A DNA stretch of 64,000 bases. Source: Novosphingobium huizhouense (GTDB taxonomy: Bacteria > Pseudomonadota > Alphaproteobacteria > Sphingomonadales > Sphingomonadaceae). Shown one piece after another: positions 1-8,103 of this stretch (position 1 is its first letter; each line of letters begins with the position of its first letter). The DNA lies in the NCBI RefSeq assembly GCF_020179475.1, contig NZ_JAILXZ010000002.1:558001-622000 (forward strand), in the 5' to 3' direction. The translations under genes were made by a program, and so were the position numbers. The notes below the pieces were generated by a model that was given only the letters and a program-made list of their open reading frames with translations, was not told the origin of the DNA and searched no databases.

Positions 1-1227
1 TCGCTGCTCTGCGGCCTGTCGCGAAGCCTCGAGGCGCTGATCCTGTTCCGGGTTTTCCAGGGCTTCAGCGGCGCGCCGATCATGCCGATGTCGCAGACGC
101 TGATGCTGCGGATCTTTCCGCCCGAGCGGGCGCCGATGGCGCTGGGCCTGTGGAGCATGACGACCGTCGTCGCGCCGATCGCGGGACCGATCCTGGGCGG
201 CACGATCTCGGACAGCTGGTCGTGGCACTGGATCTTCTTCATCAACCTGCCGGTCGTTGCGGTCTGCGCAGGTCTCTCGTGGCAACTCCTGCGCCGCTAC
301 GAGACGCCGGCCGAGCGCAAGCCGGTCGACTATGTCGGGCTTGTCCTGCTGGTGATCTGGGTCGGCGCGTTGCAGATCATGCTCGACAAGGGACGCGAGG
401 TCGACTGGTTCGCGAGCAGCTTCATCGTCGCGCTCGCGATCATTGCCGCGGTCGTCTTCGTCGCGTTCCTGATCTGGGAGCTGACCGAAAAGAACCCGAT
501 CATCGACTTGTCGGTGTTTCGCCAGCGCGGGTTCACGGTGGGCGTCGTGGCGCAGAGCACGACCTACGCGGGGTTCTTTTCCTCGGTCGTGCTGATCCCG
601 CTCTTCCTGCAGACCAACCTCGGCTATACCGCGACCTGGTCGGGCTATGCCACGGCGTTCATCGGCGTTCTGGCGGTGCTGATGTCGCCGGTCGCGGCGG
701 GCCTCAGCAACCGGGTGGACACGCGCCTGCTGGTGAGTTGCGGGGTTCTCTGGCTGGGCCTCGTCTCGCTGCTGCGCACCGGGTGGGTGACCCAGATCGA
801 CTTCTTCACGCTGGCCCTGCCGCAGTTCCTCCAAGGGTTCGGGATGCCGTTCTTCTTCATCGGCACCACCCTGCTCGCGCTCGGTTCGGTGCGGCCCGAG
901 CAGACCGCCTCGGCAGCCGGCATCCAGAACTTCCTGCGCACGCTGTCCGGCGCGTTCGCGACCTCGATCGTGCAGACCGTGTGGGAGACGCAGACGCGGA
1001 TCGAGCGCGCCGAGCTGGTCAACGTGATCCATCCCGACCGGGTGCTTTCGGCCCTTCCCGGCCAAGCGGGCCGCCTCGCGCTCGACCGGCTGGTCGAGGT
1101 CGAGGCGGTGACGCTCGCCACCGACCGCATCTTCCTCGGCAGCGCGGGCATCTTCCTGTTCGCGGCGATGCTGATCTGGCTGGCGCCGAAACCGCAGGGC
1201 AAGGCGGACATGTCGGCCGCGCACTGA
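1..1227 (+). CDS. MFS multidrug/solute exporter, DHA2 (EmrB/QacA) family, 5' truncated
   Basis: The reading frame is open from base 1, so the N-terminus lies outside the window. The first visible residues include FRVFQGFSGAPIMPMSQT, the helix 4 region of DHA2-type drug:proton antiporters. PIAGPILGG then follows, the typical antiporter motif C region. About ten hydrophobic segments follow and the protein ends in a short hydrophilic tail. Family members use proton motive force to export drugs, acids or aromatic compounds across the inner membrane, often with an EmrA-like adaptor. No adaptor gene is visible on this side. The substrate cannot be inferred. The next gene is convergent, 18 bases away. 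Confidence 0.88.
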   Translation, partial: SLLCGLSRSLEALILFRVFQGFSGAPIMPMSQTLMLRIFPPERAPMALGLWSMTTVVAPIAGPILGGTISDSWSWHWIFFINLPVVAVCAGLSWQLLRRYETPAERKPVDYVGLVLLVIWVGALQIMLDKGREVDWFASSFIVALAIIAAVVFVAFLIWELTEKNPIIDLSVFRQRGFTVGVVAQSTTYAGFFSSVVLIPLFLQTNLGYTATWSGYATAFIGVLAVLMSPVAAGLSNRVDTRLLVSCGVLWLGLVSLLRTGWVTQIDFFTLALPQFLQGFGMPFFFIGTTLLALGSVRPEQTASAAGIQNFLRTLSGAFATSIVQTVWETQTRIERAELVNVIHPDRVLSALPGQAGRLALDRLVEVEAVTLATDRIFLGSAGIFLFAAMLIWLAPKPQGKADMSAAH

Positions 1228-1245
1228 ACGCCGCGGCAGGGACGG

Positions 1246-1989
1246 TCAGCCCTTGCGCGCGGTGAAGGCGGCGACGCGCTCGGCAAAGTCCGGGCCGTGC
1301 CCCTCGTTCTCGAGCACTTCCCATTGCAGGCCGGCATCGAGCGGGAGCCCGTCGGTGGCGGCCAGCAGCCGCTTGTTGGCGCGATGGGAGAAGCCGGACT
1401 GCGCCGCGATGCGTGCCGCGAGCGAGGCGATCTCGGCATCGAAGGATGCGAGCGGGACGACGTATTCGGCAAGGCCGATGCGCTCGGCCTGCGCGGCGTC
1501 GATCATGTCGGCGGTAAACATCAGCCGCTTGGCGGTCGCCACGCCGACACGACGCGGCAGACGCTGGCTCATTCCCCATATCGGGGTGAGCGCCCACTTG
1601 GCATGGGTGTCGCCAAAGCGCGCGGTGTCCGCCGCGACGATGAAATCGCAGGCCAGCGCCACTTCGAGCGCGCCGGTGTAGCAGTGGCCGTGCACCGCGG
1701 CGATCACCGGCTGCGGCAAGCGTTCGAGCATGCGCAAGGTTTCGCTGTGCCACCCGCGCGAGGGCACGGCTTCCCCCGCCGCGATGTCGCCGAGGTCGTG
1801 CCCCGCCGAGAAGCACTTGCCCGCACCGCGCAGGACCACGCACCGCACGCCGTCGTCGTCGCGAAGCGCTTCGACGTGGCCGCGCAAGGCGCGAAAAACC
1901 TCGACCGTCAAGGCGTTGAGCTTGTCCGGCCGATTGAGGGTGAGCAGCGTCCAGCCGTCGTGGTCCTGCCGCAAGACGAGATCTTCCAT
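1246..1989 (-). CDS. Enoyl-CoA hydratase/isomerase (crotonase) family protein
   Basis: A 247-residue crotonase-fold protein. The oxyanion-hole segment GKCFSAGHD lies near residues 57-65 and the second one, GALEVALACD, near 106-115. Glu109 matches the first catalytic Glu of rat crotonase. The second catalytic Glu is replaced by His129 in FGDTHAKW, so classical hydration is not certain. This THA variant is common in one bacterial crotonase subfamily. The ATG at 1989 was chosen because GGGAGAG stands about six bases upstream and the protein then starts where the family starts. The frame stays open further upstream without homology. It is divergent from the acyl-CoA ligase at 2120, suggesting shared control of an aromatic or fatty-acyl CoA pathway. 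Confidence 0.87.
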   Translation of the reverse strand: MEDLVLRQDHDGWTLLTLNRPDKLNALTVEVFRALRGHVEALRDDDGVRCVVLRGAGKCFSAGHDLGDIAAGEAVPSRGWHSETLRMLERLPQPVIAAVHGHCYTGALEVALACDFIVAADTARFGDTHAKWALTPIWGMSQRLPRRVGVATAKRLMFTADMIDAAQAERIGLAEYVVPLASFDAEIASLAARIAAQSGFSHRANKRLLAATDGLPLDAGLQWEVLENEGHGPDFAERVAAFTARKG

Positions 1990-2054
1990 GGTTGTCTCTC
2001 CCGATGAAGGAAGAGCGTGACGCAAACTTGTTAATCGATCAAGCAATTGACTTT

Positions 2055-2066
2055 TATCAGCTGATA
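2055..2066. promoter_or_regulatory. 12-bp perfect palindrome in divergent promoter region
   Basis: TATCAGCTGATA is its own reverse complement. It sits in the 130-bp gap between the divergent crotonase and ligase genes, inside an AT-rich stretch (about 2030-2070) that stands out from the GC-rich surroundings. Position and symmetry suit an operator for a dimeric regulator, for example of MarR, GntR or TetR type. No regulator gene is adjacent, and the role is an inference. Confidence 0.4.
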
Positions 2067-2119
2067 CACGAGCAAAGCGGACAACGGTGAACAGCCGCAA
2101 GCAATCGAGGAGAGGATCG

Positions 2120-3979
2120 GTGACAGCGACGCTGGAGGCAACCCGCAACATCCTGAGCGTTCCGTTCAAGCCGTTGCCGCAGAAGGGTCCCGACGTCCAC
2201 GTCGAGCGCCGCGCGGACGGCTCGATCCTGATCCGCTCGAACCATGCGCTGGCCGAGCCGGCCCGCTCGATCGGCCACATGTTCGCGGCGCGCGCCGCCG
2301 AACATCCCGACCGCGGCTTCCTGATGCAGCGCGAGCCCGGGCACGGACCCTGGCGCGGCGTCACCTACGGCGAAGCCAAGCGCCTGGTCGACGGCATCGC
2401 CCAGGGGCTGCTCGACCGGGGCCTTGGCGCGGACGACTGCGTGCTGATCCTGTCGGCGAACTCGGTCGAGCACGCGCTGCTGATGCTCGGCGGCTACACC
2501 GCCGGGGTTCCGGTCTCGCCGATCAGCCCCGCGCACAGCCTCCTGTCGAGCGATCACGCCAAGCTGAAGCACGCCTTCGCGACGCTGAAGGCCCGGATCG
2601 TCTTCGCCCAGGATTCGACCCAGTACGCCAGGGCCATCGACACCTTGCGCCAGCTCGATCCCGGACTCGTGGTCGTGACAGTCGATGGCGGCAACGACAC
2701 CCTGGCGTTCGCCGATCTCGCCGCCACTGAGCCGACCGCGGCCGTCGGCGAAGCGCTCGACAAGGTCGCGCATGCGAGCGTCGGCAAGTACCTGTTCACC
2801 TCGGGATCGACCGGCATGCCCAAGTGCGTGCCGCAGACGCACGGCATGATGACCCACGTCGTCGCCGCCTCCGAAGGGCTGCGCGTCGACGACGGCGAGG
2901 AGCGTGAACCGCCGCAATCGCTCGAGTGGATGCCGTGGAGCCATATCTCGGCCGGGAACATCGCCTTCAACGGCAACCTCCACGCCGGCGGAACGCTCTA
3001 TCTCGACGAGGGCAAGCCGATACCGGGCATGTTCGAGACGACGATCAAGAACCTCTACGAGGTCTCCCCGCTGGTCTTCGGTTCCGCGCCGATCGCCTTC
3101 GCCATGCTCGCCGAAGCGATGGAGAAGGACGAAAAGCTGCGCAAGTCGTTCTTCAGGAACCTGATCTACATGGGCTACGGCGGCGCGACGCTGTCGAGCG
3201 ACGTCAACGAACGGATGCAGGCGCTGGCGATTGCCGAAACCGGCCACCGCATTCCGATGACGACGATGTACGGCGCCACCGAAACGCAGGGGATCACCGT
3301 GGTGCACTGGGCGACCGAGCGGGTCGGCCTGATCGGGCTGCCGCTGCCCGGCACCACGCTCAAGCTCGTGCCGAGCGGCGACAAGATGGAAGTGCGCGTC
3401 AAGGGCCCGACCGTGACCAGCGGCTATCACAACGATCCCGTGAGGAGCGCCGAGGCGTTCGACGAGGAAGGGTATTACAAGCTGGGCGATGCGGCACGTT
3501 TCGTCGACCCCGAGGACCCTTCGCAGGGGCTGGTCTTCGATGGCCGGATCACCGAGGACTTCAAGCTCGACAGCGGCACGTGGGTGTCGGTCGGCACCTT
3601 GCGGCCGGACCTGATCGCGGCCTGTGCGCCCTATGTCCAGGATATCGTGGTGGCAGGGCAGGACAAGCCGCATATCGGCATTCTCGCCTGGCCCTCTGCC
3701 GCAGCGCTGGCCGATGTCGCGGCCGAAGTGCCCGGCGCCGATGCGCTGGCGATCGTGGCCGAACGCATCGCCGACAAGCTGCGCGCCCACAACGCCACGG
3801 CCGGCGGCTCGTCGCGCAAGGTCAAGCGGGCGATCGTGCTGCGCGAGCCGCCTTCGATCGACGGCGGCGAAATCACCGACAAGGGCTACGTCAACCAGCG
3901 TGCCACGCTGTCGCGGCGGAGCGAGGATGTCGCAAGGCTCTACCTCGATCCGGTCCCGGAAGGCGTGCTCGACCTCTAG
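2120..3979 (+). CDS. fcs: AMP-forming acyl-CoA ligase, feruloyl-CoA synthase type
   Basis: An ANL-superfamily ligase of 619 residues that would activate a carboxylic acid to its CoA thioester through an acyl-adenylate. The P-loop-like YLFTSGSTGMPK lies near residues 224-235. MYGATET is the A5 motif. DGRITEDFKLDSGTWVSVG near the C-terminal hinge is characteristic of feruloyl-CoA synthases and close relatives rather than fatty-acid ligases. I chose GTG 2120 because GAGGAGAGG stands 5-6 bases upstream. GTG 2087 is in frame but has a poor ribosome site. The divergent crotonase may act on the product, but it lacks clear features of feruloyl-CoA hydratase-lyase. The substrate could therefore be another aryl- or alkyl-propenoate. 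Confidence 0.83.
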   Translation: MTATLEATRNILSVPFKPLPQKGPDVHVERRADGSILIRSNHALAEPARSIGHMFAARAAEHPDRGFLMQREPGHGPWRGVTYGEAKRLVDGIAQGLLDRGLGADDCVLILSANSVEHALLMLGGYTAGVPVSPISPAHSLLSSDHAKLKHAFATLKARIVFAQDSTQYARAIDTLRQLDPGLVVVTVDGGNDTLAFADLAATEPTAAVGEALDKVAHASVGKYLFTSGSTGMPKCVPQTHGMMTHVVAASEGLRVDDGEEREPPQSLEWMPWSHISAGNIAFNGNLHAGGTLYLDEGKPIPGMFETTIKNLYEVSPLVFGSAPIAFAMLAEAMEKDEKLRKSFFRNLIYMGYGGATLSSDVNERMQALAIAETGHRIPMTTMYGATETQGITVVHWATERVGLIGLPLPGTTLKLVPSGDKMEVRVKGPTVTSGYHNDPVRSAEAFDEEGYYKLGDAARFVDPEDPSQGLVFDGRITEDFKLDSGTWVSVGTLRPDLIAACAPYVQDIVVAGQDKPHIGILAWPSAAALADVAAEVPGADALAIVAERIADKLRAHNATAGGSSRKVKRAIVLREPPSIDGGEITDKGYVNQRATLSRRSEDVARLYLDPVPEGVLDL

Positions 3980-4006
3980 GCGGAAGGCGCTGCCGGCCTT
4001 GTCCGC
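3980..4006. terminator. Possible bidirectional hairpin between convergent genes
   Basis: GCGGAAGGC at 3980-3988 can pair with GCCTTGTCCGC at 3996-4006, with a two-base bulge. It lies exactly in the 37-bp gap between two convergent stop codons. There is no T-run, so this is a weak call. Confidence 0.3.
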
Positions 4007-4016
4007 CAGCGAGCGG

Positions 4017-4601
4017 TCAGAGGCCGGCTTCGACCGCGACGCGGATCGCGTCGGCGCTGGTGCGGACGCCGAGCGCCTTGAACATCGCGGCGCGGTGCAT
4101 CTTGATCGTGCGCTCGCTCAGCGACAGCTCCCACGCGATCTGCTTGTTGAGCTTGCCGCCCGCCATCATCAGCAGGATCTCGCGCTGGCGGCCGGTCAGC
4201 GCGCCGATCTTGTCGAGCGCGGCCTGGCGTCGCACCGGCGGCGTGTTGTCCTCGACCACCTCGACCTGCGACCCCAGGAAATACTCGACCTCGCCCTCGG
4301 CGTCGAAGATCGGCGCGACCATCACCGCATTGCGGAACGGCGTGCCGTCCTTCTTGTAGTTGAGGATCTCGACCATCACCGGCTGGCGCAGGTGGATATT
4401 GTCGCGCAACTGCTGGGCAAGCTCGGGCTCGGTGTCGCTGCCGCGCAAAAAGCGGCAATTGCGTCCGACGATTTCCTCGCGCGAGTATCCCGTGAGCCGA
4501 CAGAACGCCTCGTTACAGGCAACAATCGGGTTGTCCGGCAACCGCGGGTTGCTGATGACGGCGGCGACAGACCCCGCTTCGATCATGTCTGCTATCGGCA
4601 T
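4017..4601 (-). CDS. EL222-type blue-light receptor: LOV domain plus LuxR-type HTH
   Basis: A 194-residue protein with an N-terminal PAS/LOV domain (about 5-115) and a C-terminal LuxR/GerE helix-turn-helix (about 130-194). GRNCRFLRG at 46-54 carries the photo-adduct Cys49 and the flavin-binding Arg and Gln context of LOV domains. LVEILNYKKDGTPFRN-like residues (here MVEILNYKKDGTPFRN) and FLGSQVEV complete the LOV signature. The layout and much of the sequence follow Erythrobacter litoralis EL222, in which light-driven Cys-FMN adduct formation frees the HTH to dimerise and activate transcription. It lacks only EL222's short N-terminal extension. It is divergent from folE, 142 bp apart, so that operon is a likely target (inference). 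Confidence 0.93.
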   Translation of the reverse strand: MPIADMIEAGSVAAVISNPRLPDNPIVACNEAFCRLTGYSREEIVGRNCRFLRGSDTEPELAQQLRDNIHLRQPVMVEILNYKKDGTPFRNAVMVAPIFDAEGEVEYFLGSQVEVVEDNTPPVRRQAALDKIGALTGRQREILLMMAGGKLNKQIAWELSLSERTIKMHRAAMFKALGVRTSADAIRVAVEAGL

Positions 4602-4743
4602 GCCACGCTCTCATAACGCTTCTGTTCAATAAGTCCAATGTCTTCCCCGCACCCCTGTTTGCAAGGGCTGTTCCCCTTTGTGCAGGTATCGGCGGGCCGG
4701 GCGCACTGCCATCCCAACCCCATCAGCAGCGAAAGCCAGACCT
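4602..4743. promoter_or_regulatory. Divergent LOV-HTH/folE promoter region
   Basis: This 142-bp gap must hold promoters for both the LOV-HTH gene and the folE operon. It contains a short inverted repeat, AAGGG at 4663-4667 and CCCTT at 4674-4678, with a 6-bp spacer. That size suits an HTH dimer site. I see no unambiguous -35/-10 pair. Binding by the LOV-HTH protein is an inference from position. Confidence 0.4.
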
Positions 4744-5382
4744 ATGAACGTGATGGTGCGGAACCTTTGCCCCGTCGGTGACGATCACGAGCACGACATC
4801 CTCGAAGACGGCAAGATCCCGGTACCCGAGCACGTGCTCGCGGCGGTGCGTACCTTGATCGAATGGTCGGGCGACGACGTCCAGCGCGAAGGGCTGCTCG
4901 ACACGCCCAAGCGCGTAGCCCGCGCATGGCGCGAGTACTGCAGCGGCTATGCGATGGATCCGGGCCTGCACCTGTCGCGCACCTTCGAGGAGGTCGGCGG
5001 GTATGACGAGGTCGTGCTGCTGCGCGACATCCCGTTCCAGTCGCACTGCGAACATCACATGGCGCCGATCACCGGCACGGCGTCGATTGCCTACCTGCCC
5101 AAGGACCGCGTGGTCGGCATCTCGAAGCTCGCCCGCGTCCTGCACGGTTTCGCGCAGCGCCTGCAGGTCCAGGAGCGCCTGACGGCGGAAGTGGCGCAGT
5201 GCATCCAGGATCATCTCGACCCGCGCGGCGTCGCGGTCGTGATCGAGGCGCAGCATGGCTGCATGACCGGGCGCGGTGTGCGAACCCACGGCGTGAACAT
5301 GGTCACCAGCCGCATGCTCGGGGTCTTCCTCGACGATCCGCGCAGCCGCCGCGAAGTCCTGAGCCTCATGGGCCGACCCTGA
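4744..5382 (+). CDS. folE: GTP cyclohydrolase I
   Basis: A 212-residue FolE1-type enzyme that converts GTP to 7,8-dihydroneopterin triphosphate, the first step of folate and pterin synthesis. Zinc ligands are Cys102 and His105 in CEHHM and Cys173 in HGCMTGRGV. SKLARVLHGFAQRLQVQERL is the conserved signature, and GVAVVIEAQHGCM follows. The ATG at 4744 gives the usual length. The open frame extends to 4678, but that part has no homology. A second ATG at 4753 (MVRNLCPV) is possible. It is followed 21 bases on by a renalase-like flavoprotein and faces a blue-light receptor. This may be a photolyase/pterin-related duty copy rather than the housekeeping one. Confidence 0.95.
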   Translation: MNVMVRNLCPVGDDHEHDILEDGKIPVPEHVLAAVRTLIEWSGDDVQREGLLDTPKRVARAWREYCSGYAMDPGLHLSRTFEEVGGYDEVVLLRDIPFQSHCEHHMAPITGTASIAYLPKDRVVGISKLARVLHGFAQRLQVQERLTAEVAQCIQDHLDPRGVAVVIEAQHGCMTGRGVRTHGVNMVTSRMLGVFLDDPRSRREVLSLMGRP

Positions 5383-5403
5383 CCGGCTCGACGGGAACGC
5401 TTC

Positions 5404-6411
5404 GTGGCACCGCGTATCGTCATCGTCGGGGCCGGCATGGCCGGCCTTGCCTGCGCCGACGCGCTTGCCGCGGCCGGCGCCCAGGTCACCCTCGTCGACA
5501 AGGGGCGTGCGCCGGGCGGGCGCATGTCCACGCGCCGCGTCGAGACCGCGCTCGGTGAGGCGGCGTTCGACCACGGCGCGCAGTACTTCACCGCGCGCGA
5601 CGACCGCTTCCTGAGCCGCGTGGCGCACTGGGCCGCCGAAGGGATCGTCAGCCGCTGGCCCGAGGCCGGCGAGCACGCCTGGGTCGCCCGACCCGGAATG
5701 AGCGCCCTTCCCCGCCACATCGCCGGCAAGCACGACGTGCTGCAGGGCCGCCTCGTCCGTGCGATGGTGCGCAAGCTCGATGGCTGGCATATCCGGCTCG
5801 AGGAGGACACCGTCGGGCCGTTCGACCAGGCGGTGGTCGCGCTCCCGGCGGAACAGGCCGCTGCGCTGCTCGGCATGTGCGACTTCACGTTCGGCCGCGT
5901 CGCCGCGTCCTGCCCGTCGCAACCGTGCTGGGCAGGCATGTACGTTCTGCCCGAGCCGATCGCCGCGCCTCCGGTGATCCGGAATGCCGGCGCCATCGGC
6001 TGGGCCGCGCGCAACAATGCAAAGCCCGGCCGCAGCGGGCCCGAGGCGTGGATCGTCCAGGCCGACACGAACTGGAGCAAGCAGTTCCTCGAGCGCGAAC
6101 CGGCGGAGGTCGCCCCGCTCCTGCTCGAACAGTTCGGGCTTGCGATCGGCGCCAGCCTGCCCGAGCCGCTTCACGCGGTCGCGCACCGCTGGCGCTACGC
6201 CCGGTCCGGCAATGCCGCGAAGCGCTACTTGTGGAGCCCGGCCCTGGGACTCGGAGCGTGCGGAGACTGGCTCATCGGACCGAGGGTCGAAAACGCCTGG
6301 CTCTCGGGCGATGCGCTTGGCGCCGCGATGATCGAAACCATGCGGGACCATCGCAGCGCGCCCGGCCGGGCGAGCGGCATCGGCATCGGCGTCGATCGCG
6401 CATCGGCATGA
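5404..6411 (+). CDS. Renalase-like FAD/NAD(P)-dependent oxidoreductase
   Basis: A 335-residue flavoprotein starting at GTG. The Rossmann dinucleotide motif IVGAGMAGLACADAL is at residues 5-19. KGRAPGGRMSTRR and FDHGAQYFTARD follow, the pattern of renalase/amine-oxidase-like proteins (COG3380). The C-terminal FAD-contact segment GACGDWLIGPRVENAWLSG is present. Bacterial renalase-type enzymes oxidise isomeric dihydropyridine nucleotides; the actual substrate here is unknown. It sits 21 bp after folE and overlaps the DUF3429 gene by ATGA, so the three are probably co-transcribed. Relatives are often found beside photolyase or singlet-oxygen response genes, which fits the adjacent LOV-HTH gene. 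Confidence 0.85.
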   Translation: MAPRIVIVGAGMAGLACADALAAAGAQVTLVDKGRAPGGRMSTRRVETALGEAAFDHGAQYFTARDDRFLSRVAHWAAEGIVSRWPEAGEHAWVARPGMSALPRHIAGKHDVLQGRLVRAMVRKLDGWHIRLEEDTVGPFDQAVVALPAEQAAALLGMCDFTFGRVAASCPSQPCWAGMYVLPEPIAAPPVIRNAGAIGWAARNNAKPGRSGPEAWIVQADTNWSKQFLEREPAEVAPLLLEQFGLAIGASLPEPLHAVAHRWRYARSGNAAKRYLWSPALGLGACGDWLIGPRVENAWLSGDALGAAMIETMRDHRSAPGRASGIGIGVDRASA

Positions 6412-6848
6412 GCGCACCGCTCGGCAAGCCGGCGCAATGGCTGGGCGCAGCGGGACTGCTGCCCCAGATCATCGCGCTGGCGGCCTCGCACAGCCAATCG
6501 CTGCATTGGTCCGCCATCGCCGCGGGCTGCATCTATGCCGCTTTGATCTTCACCTTTTTGGGCGGCATCTGGTGGGTGCAGGCAGTGCTTGCGGCCCGGC
6601 CCCGCTGGAGCGACCATCTCGTCGCGGTGGCGCCGAGCCTGATCGCGCTGGGCGCGATGATGCCCTGGTGCTTCGGCCTGACCTGGCCCGGGCCGTCGCT
6701 CGTGGTCCTGGGGTGCGCACTGCTGGCGAGCCCGTTGGTCGATCTCCGCCTTGCGCGCAACCTCGCCATGCCGGCCGGCTGGTTGCGGTTGCGGCGCAGG
6801 CTTTCGGTCGGTCTGGGGCTGCTTACCCTGGCGCTCGCGCTGAGCTAG
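6408..6848 (+). CDS. DUF3429 small inner-membrane protein
   Basis: A 146-residue, strongly hydrophobic protein with about five predicted membrane helices. FTFLGGIWWVQAVL near residues 45-58 and the overall layout match the DUF3429 family, whose function is unknown. Its ATG overlaps the stop of the upstream flavoprotein (ATGA), implying translational coupling. Its stop codon overlaps the thiolase stop on the other strand through the palindrome CTAG at 6845-6848, so the two operons collide tail to tail with no room for a separate terminator. Confidence 0.8.
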   Translation: MSAPLGKPAQWLGAAGLLPQIIALAASHSQSLHWSAIAAGCIYAALIFTFLGGIWWVQAVLAARPRWSDHLVAVAPSLIALGAMMPWCFGLTWPGPSLVVLGCALLASPLVDLRLARNLAMPAGWLRLRRRLSVGLGLLTLALALS

Positions 6849-8098
6849 ACCCGCTCGATGATGATCGCCGGGGCCATGCCCCCGAAGGCGCACATGGTGA
6901 CGAGCGCGTAGCGTCCGCCGCGGCGTTCGAGTTCGTCGAGCGCCGTTCCGATGAGGATCGCGCCCGTCGCGCCGATCGGATGCCCGAGCGCGATCGCGCC
7001 GCCGTTGACGTTGACCTTGTCCCGATCGAGCCCGAGATCGCGGATCGCCTTTTCGGTGACGACCGCGAAGGCCTCGTTGATCTCCCACAGGTCGATGTCC
7101 GCCACGCCAAGCCCTGCGCGCGCCAGCGCCTTCCGCGCCGCGGGCACCGGAGCGTTGAGGATCAGGGTCGGGCAGTCGCCTTCGTTGACGGCCGTGACCA
7201 CCCGCGCACGCGGCGTCCAGCCATGCGCGGCAAGGCCGGCTTCGCTGGCGAGGAGCAGCGCCGCCGCGCCGTCGACCACGCCCGAACTCGTGCCGACATG
7301 GTGCACCGGCTCCCATCGCAGGTCCGGATACTTGCGTTCTATCATCTGCCGCATGGTGGTGCCGTCGGGCGCGGCTGCGACCTGCTCCATCGCGACGAAG
7401 GCAGGCTTCAGCGCAGCGAGCGCCTGCGCCGTCGTTTCCGGCCGCGGGTACTCGTCGTGATCGAGAGCCAATGCACCGTCGCGGTCGAACACCGGGACCA
7501 CGCTGCGGTCGAACAGGCCGGCATCGATCGCGCGCTTGGCGCGGCGCTGGCTTTCGACACCCAGTGCCTCCAGGTCGGCCCGCGCGATCCCTTCCATCCC
7601 GGCGATCGCGTCGGCCGCGACCCCCACCGCCGAGATCGGATGGTCGTCGTACAAGGCGTAGTTTCCGCGCGCGCGGCCGAGCGTGGCATAGGGGGTGCCC
7701 TGCTCCCAGCCGTCGGCCTCCTGGTGATGGCTCATCATCTCGGTGCCGCCGGCAATCACGACATCCTCGAAACCGGCCATGATCTGGCCTGCGGCGAGGC
7801 TTACCGAGGTGATCCCGCCGCCGCAGAAACGGTCGAGCGTCATGCCGCTCGCCCTGACGTCGTACCCGGCCCAGAGCGCGGACAGCCGGCCGAGGTCCCC
7901 GCCCTGCTTGCCGCGTTGCTGGCTGCACGACCAGATGATGTCGTCCACCCGCGCGGTATCGAGGTCGTTGCGGTCGCGGAGCGCACGCAACACCGTGGCG
8001 CCGAGATCCTGCGGATGCAGGTGCGCGAGCGCGCCCTTGCCCGGCTTGCCGATGCCGCGCGGGGTGCGCACGGCATCGACGATGTAGGCTGTCGCCAC
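6845..8098 (-). CDS. Acetyl-CoA C-acyltransferase (thiolase)
   Basis: A 417-residue degradative-type thiolase that would cleave 3-oxoacyl-CoA with CoA to give acetyl- or propionyl-CoA. The acyl-accepting Cys92 lies in DRFCGGG. The NEAFAVV motif, GHPIGATGA with the catalytic His near 369, and the second Cys in MCAFGGMAP are all present. It starts at GTG 8098, only 5 bp after the upstream acyl-CoA dehydrogenase stop, and so is the last gene of a three-gene beta-oxidation-like operon. Variants such as RFCGGG, where bulk thiolases have NR.C.SG, are common in thiolases for branched or steroid side-chain acyl-CoAs. That specialisation is only suggested. Confidence 0.9.
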   Translation of the reverse strand: MATAYIVDAVRTPRGIGKPGKGALAHLHPQDLGATVLRALRDRNDLDTARVDDIIWSCSQQRGKQGGDLGRLSALWAGYDVRASGMTLDRFCGGGITSVSLAAGQIMAGFEDVVIAGGTEMMSHHQEADGWEQGTPYATLGRARGNYALYDDHPISAVGVAADAIAGMEGIARADLEALGVESQRRAKRAIDAGLFDRSVVPVFDRDGALALDHDEYPRPETTAQALAALKPAFVAMEQVAAAPDGTTMRQMIERKYPDLRWEPVHHVGTSSGVVDGAAALLLASEAGLAAHGWTPRARVVTAVNEGDCPTLILNAPVPAARKALARAGLGVADIDLWEINEAFAVVTEKAIRDLGLDRDKVNVNGGAIALGHPIGATGAILIGTALDELERRGGRYALVTMCAFGGMAPAIIIERV

Positions 8099-8103
8099 CT
8101 TGT

